The notes under the pieces: generated by a model
Told to the model about the DNA's origin: nothing
Seen by the model: only the letters and a program-made list of their open reading frames with translations
The model's database searches: none
Origin: Methanobacterium sp. BRmetb2
GTDB taxonomy: Archaea; Methanobacteriota; Methanobacteria; Methanobacteriales; Methanobacteriaceae
NCBI GenBank assembly: GCA_003491285.1
Contig: CP022705.1
Coordinates: 2,065,501 to 2,129,500 of the forward strand
Direction of reading: 5' to 3'
DNA length: 64,000 nucleotides
In this document: piece by piece, positions 63,910 through 64,000 of the stretch
Position numbering within the stretch: the first letter of the stretch is position 1
Layout of the letters: each line of letters begins with the position of its first letter
Made by a program: the position numbers and the translations under genes

Positions 63910-64000
63910 TTATTGGCCAACTTCCACGTATTTGGCCTTGATCAGAGGCAGGGTAATCTGCCATCCTGCCTGAGATTCATAAGTGTAACTTCCGTAAACT
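63910..64000 (-). CDS. 3' end of a gene running off the right edge
   Basis: The minus strand reads VYGSYTYESQAGWQITLPLI then KAKYVEVGQ and TAA at 63910-63912, open to the window edge. It lies 57 bp upstream of the response-regulator gene on the same strand. Too short to identify. Confidence 0.5.
   Translation of the reverse strand, partial: VYGSYTYESQAGWQITLPLIKAKYVEVGQ

Overview
The window is AT-rich DNA from a methanogenic archaeon of the order Methanobacteriales, most likely Methanobacterium or a close relative. Evidence: archaeal isoprenoid-lipid genes (HMG-CoA reductase, geranylgeranylglyceryl phosphate synthase, a UbiA prenyltransferase), the archaeal NurA-HerA-Mre11-Rad50 operon, Tsr3 next to ribosomal protein L40e, a class III (QxSxE) pilin, a MurD-like ligase as expected for pseudomurein, a response regulator with a methanogen-type output domain, GGAGGTGAT-type ribosome binding sites and AAANNTTTATATA promoters. 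I saw no tRNA, rRNA or CRISPR array.

Layout. 0-13 kb is mainly core metabolism: a conserved protein, sucD, hmgA, a VIT/CCC1-like membrane protein, a TatD-like hydrolase, a gene-poor stretch with a candidate structured RNA and a broken secreted-protein gene, DUF116, a small zinc-ribbon/unknown/HEAT cluster, a ChlI-ChlD-type chelatase, tsr3-rpl40e, GGGP synthase and DUF169. 13-23 kb has an exported protein, a Mur ligase, a pilin, MsrA, a lone MTH538/ThsB-type TIR-like protein, a DHA2 MFS exporter, a molybdopterin oxidoreductase overlapping a two-helix di-histidine membrane protein, a YbjQ protein and PolX. 23-28.2 kb carries a multi-PAS histidine kinase and two methyltransferases.

28.2-36.6 kb is an accessory island. 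It holds an IS1595/ISXO2-type transposase tail, a Fic protein, paired 44-bp iteron-like repeats next to a multiply frameshifted tyrosine recombinase, a three-gene minus-strand operon (DUF2188-like, unknown, DUF6414-like) diverging from a 471-aa protein with an N-terminal nucleoside-deoxyribosyltransferase/TIR-like domain, three small minus-strand ORFs, a hairpin-rich gene-free stretch and a secreted Cys-rich protein that appears to lack a normal start codon. The divergent locus at 31.3-34.5 kb is the best candidate for an undescribed, probably anti-mobile-element, system.

36.7-64 kb returns to housekeeping and envelope genes: a TPR protein, Hsp20, UbiA, two unknowns, DUF389, an orphan NMT1/TauA-like binding protein, a second DHA2 exporter, the recombination operon nurA-herA-mre11-rad50, HdeD-like, APC permease, Ca2+-type P-ATPase, an Nmad3-like protein, an MgtE-type transporter, two universal-stress-protein genes each followed by a convergent small membrane-protein gene, a DUF2238-like membrane protein, a response regulator, and the 3' end of a gene running off the right edge.
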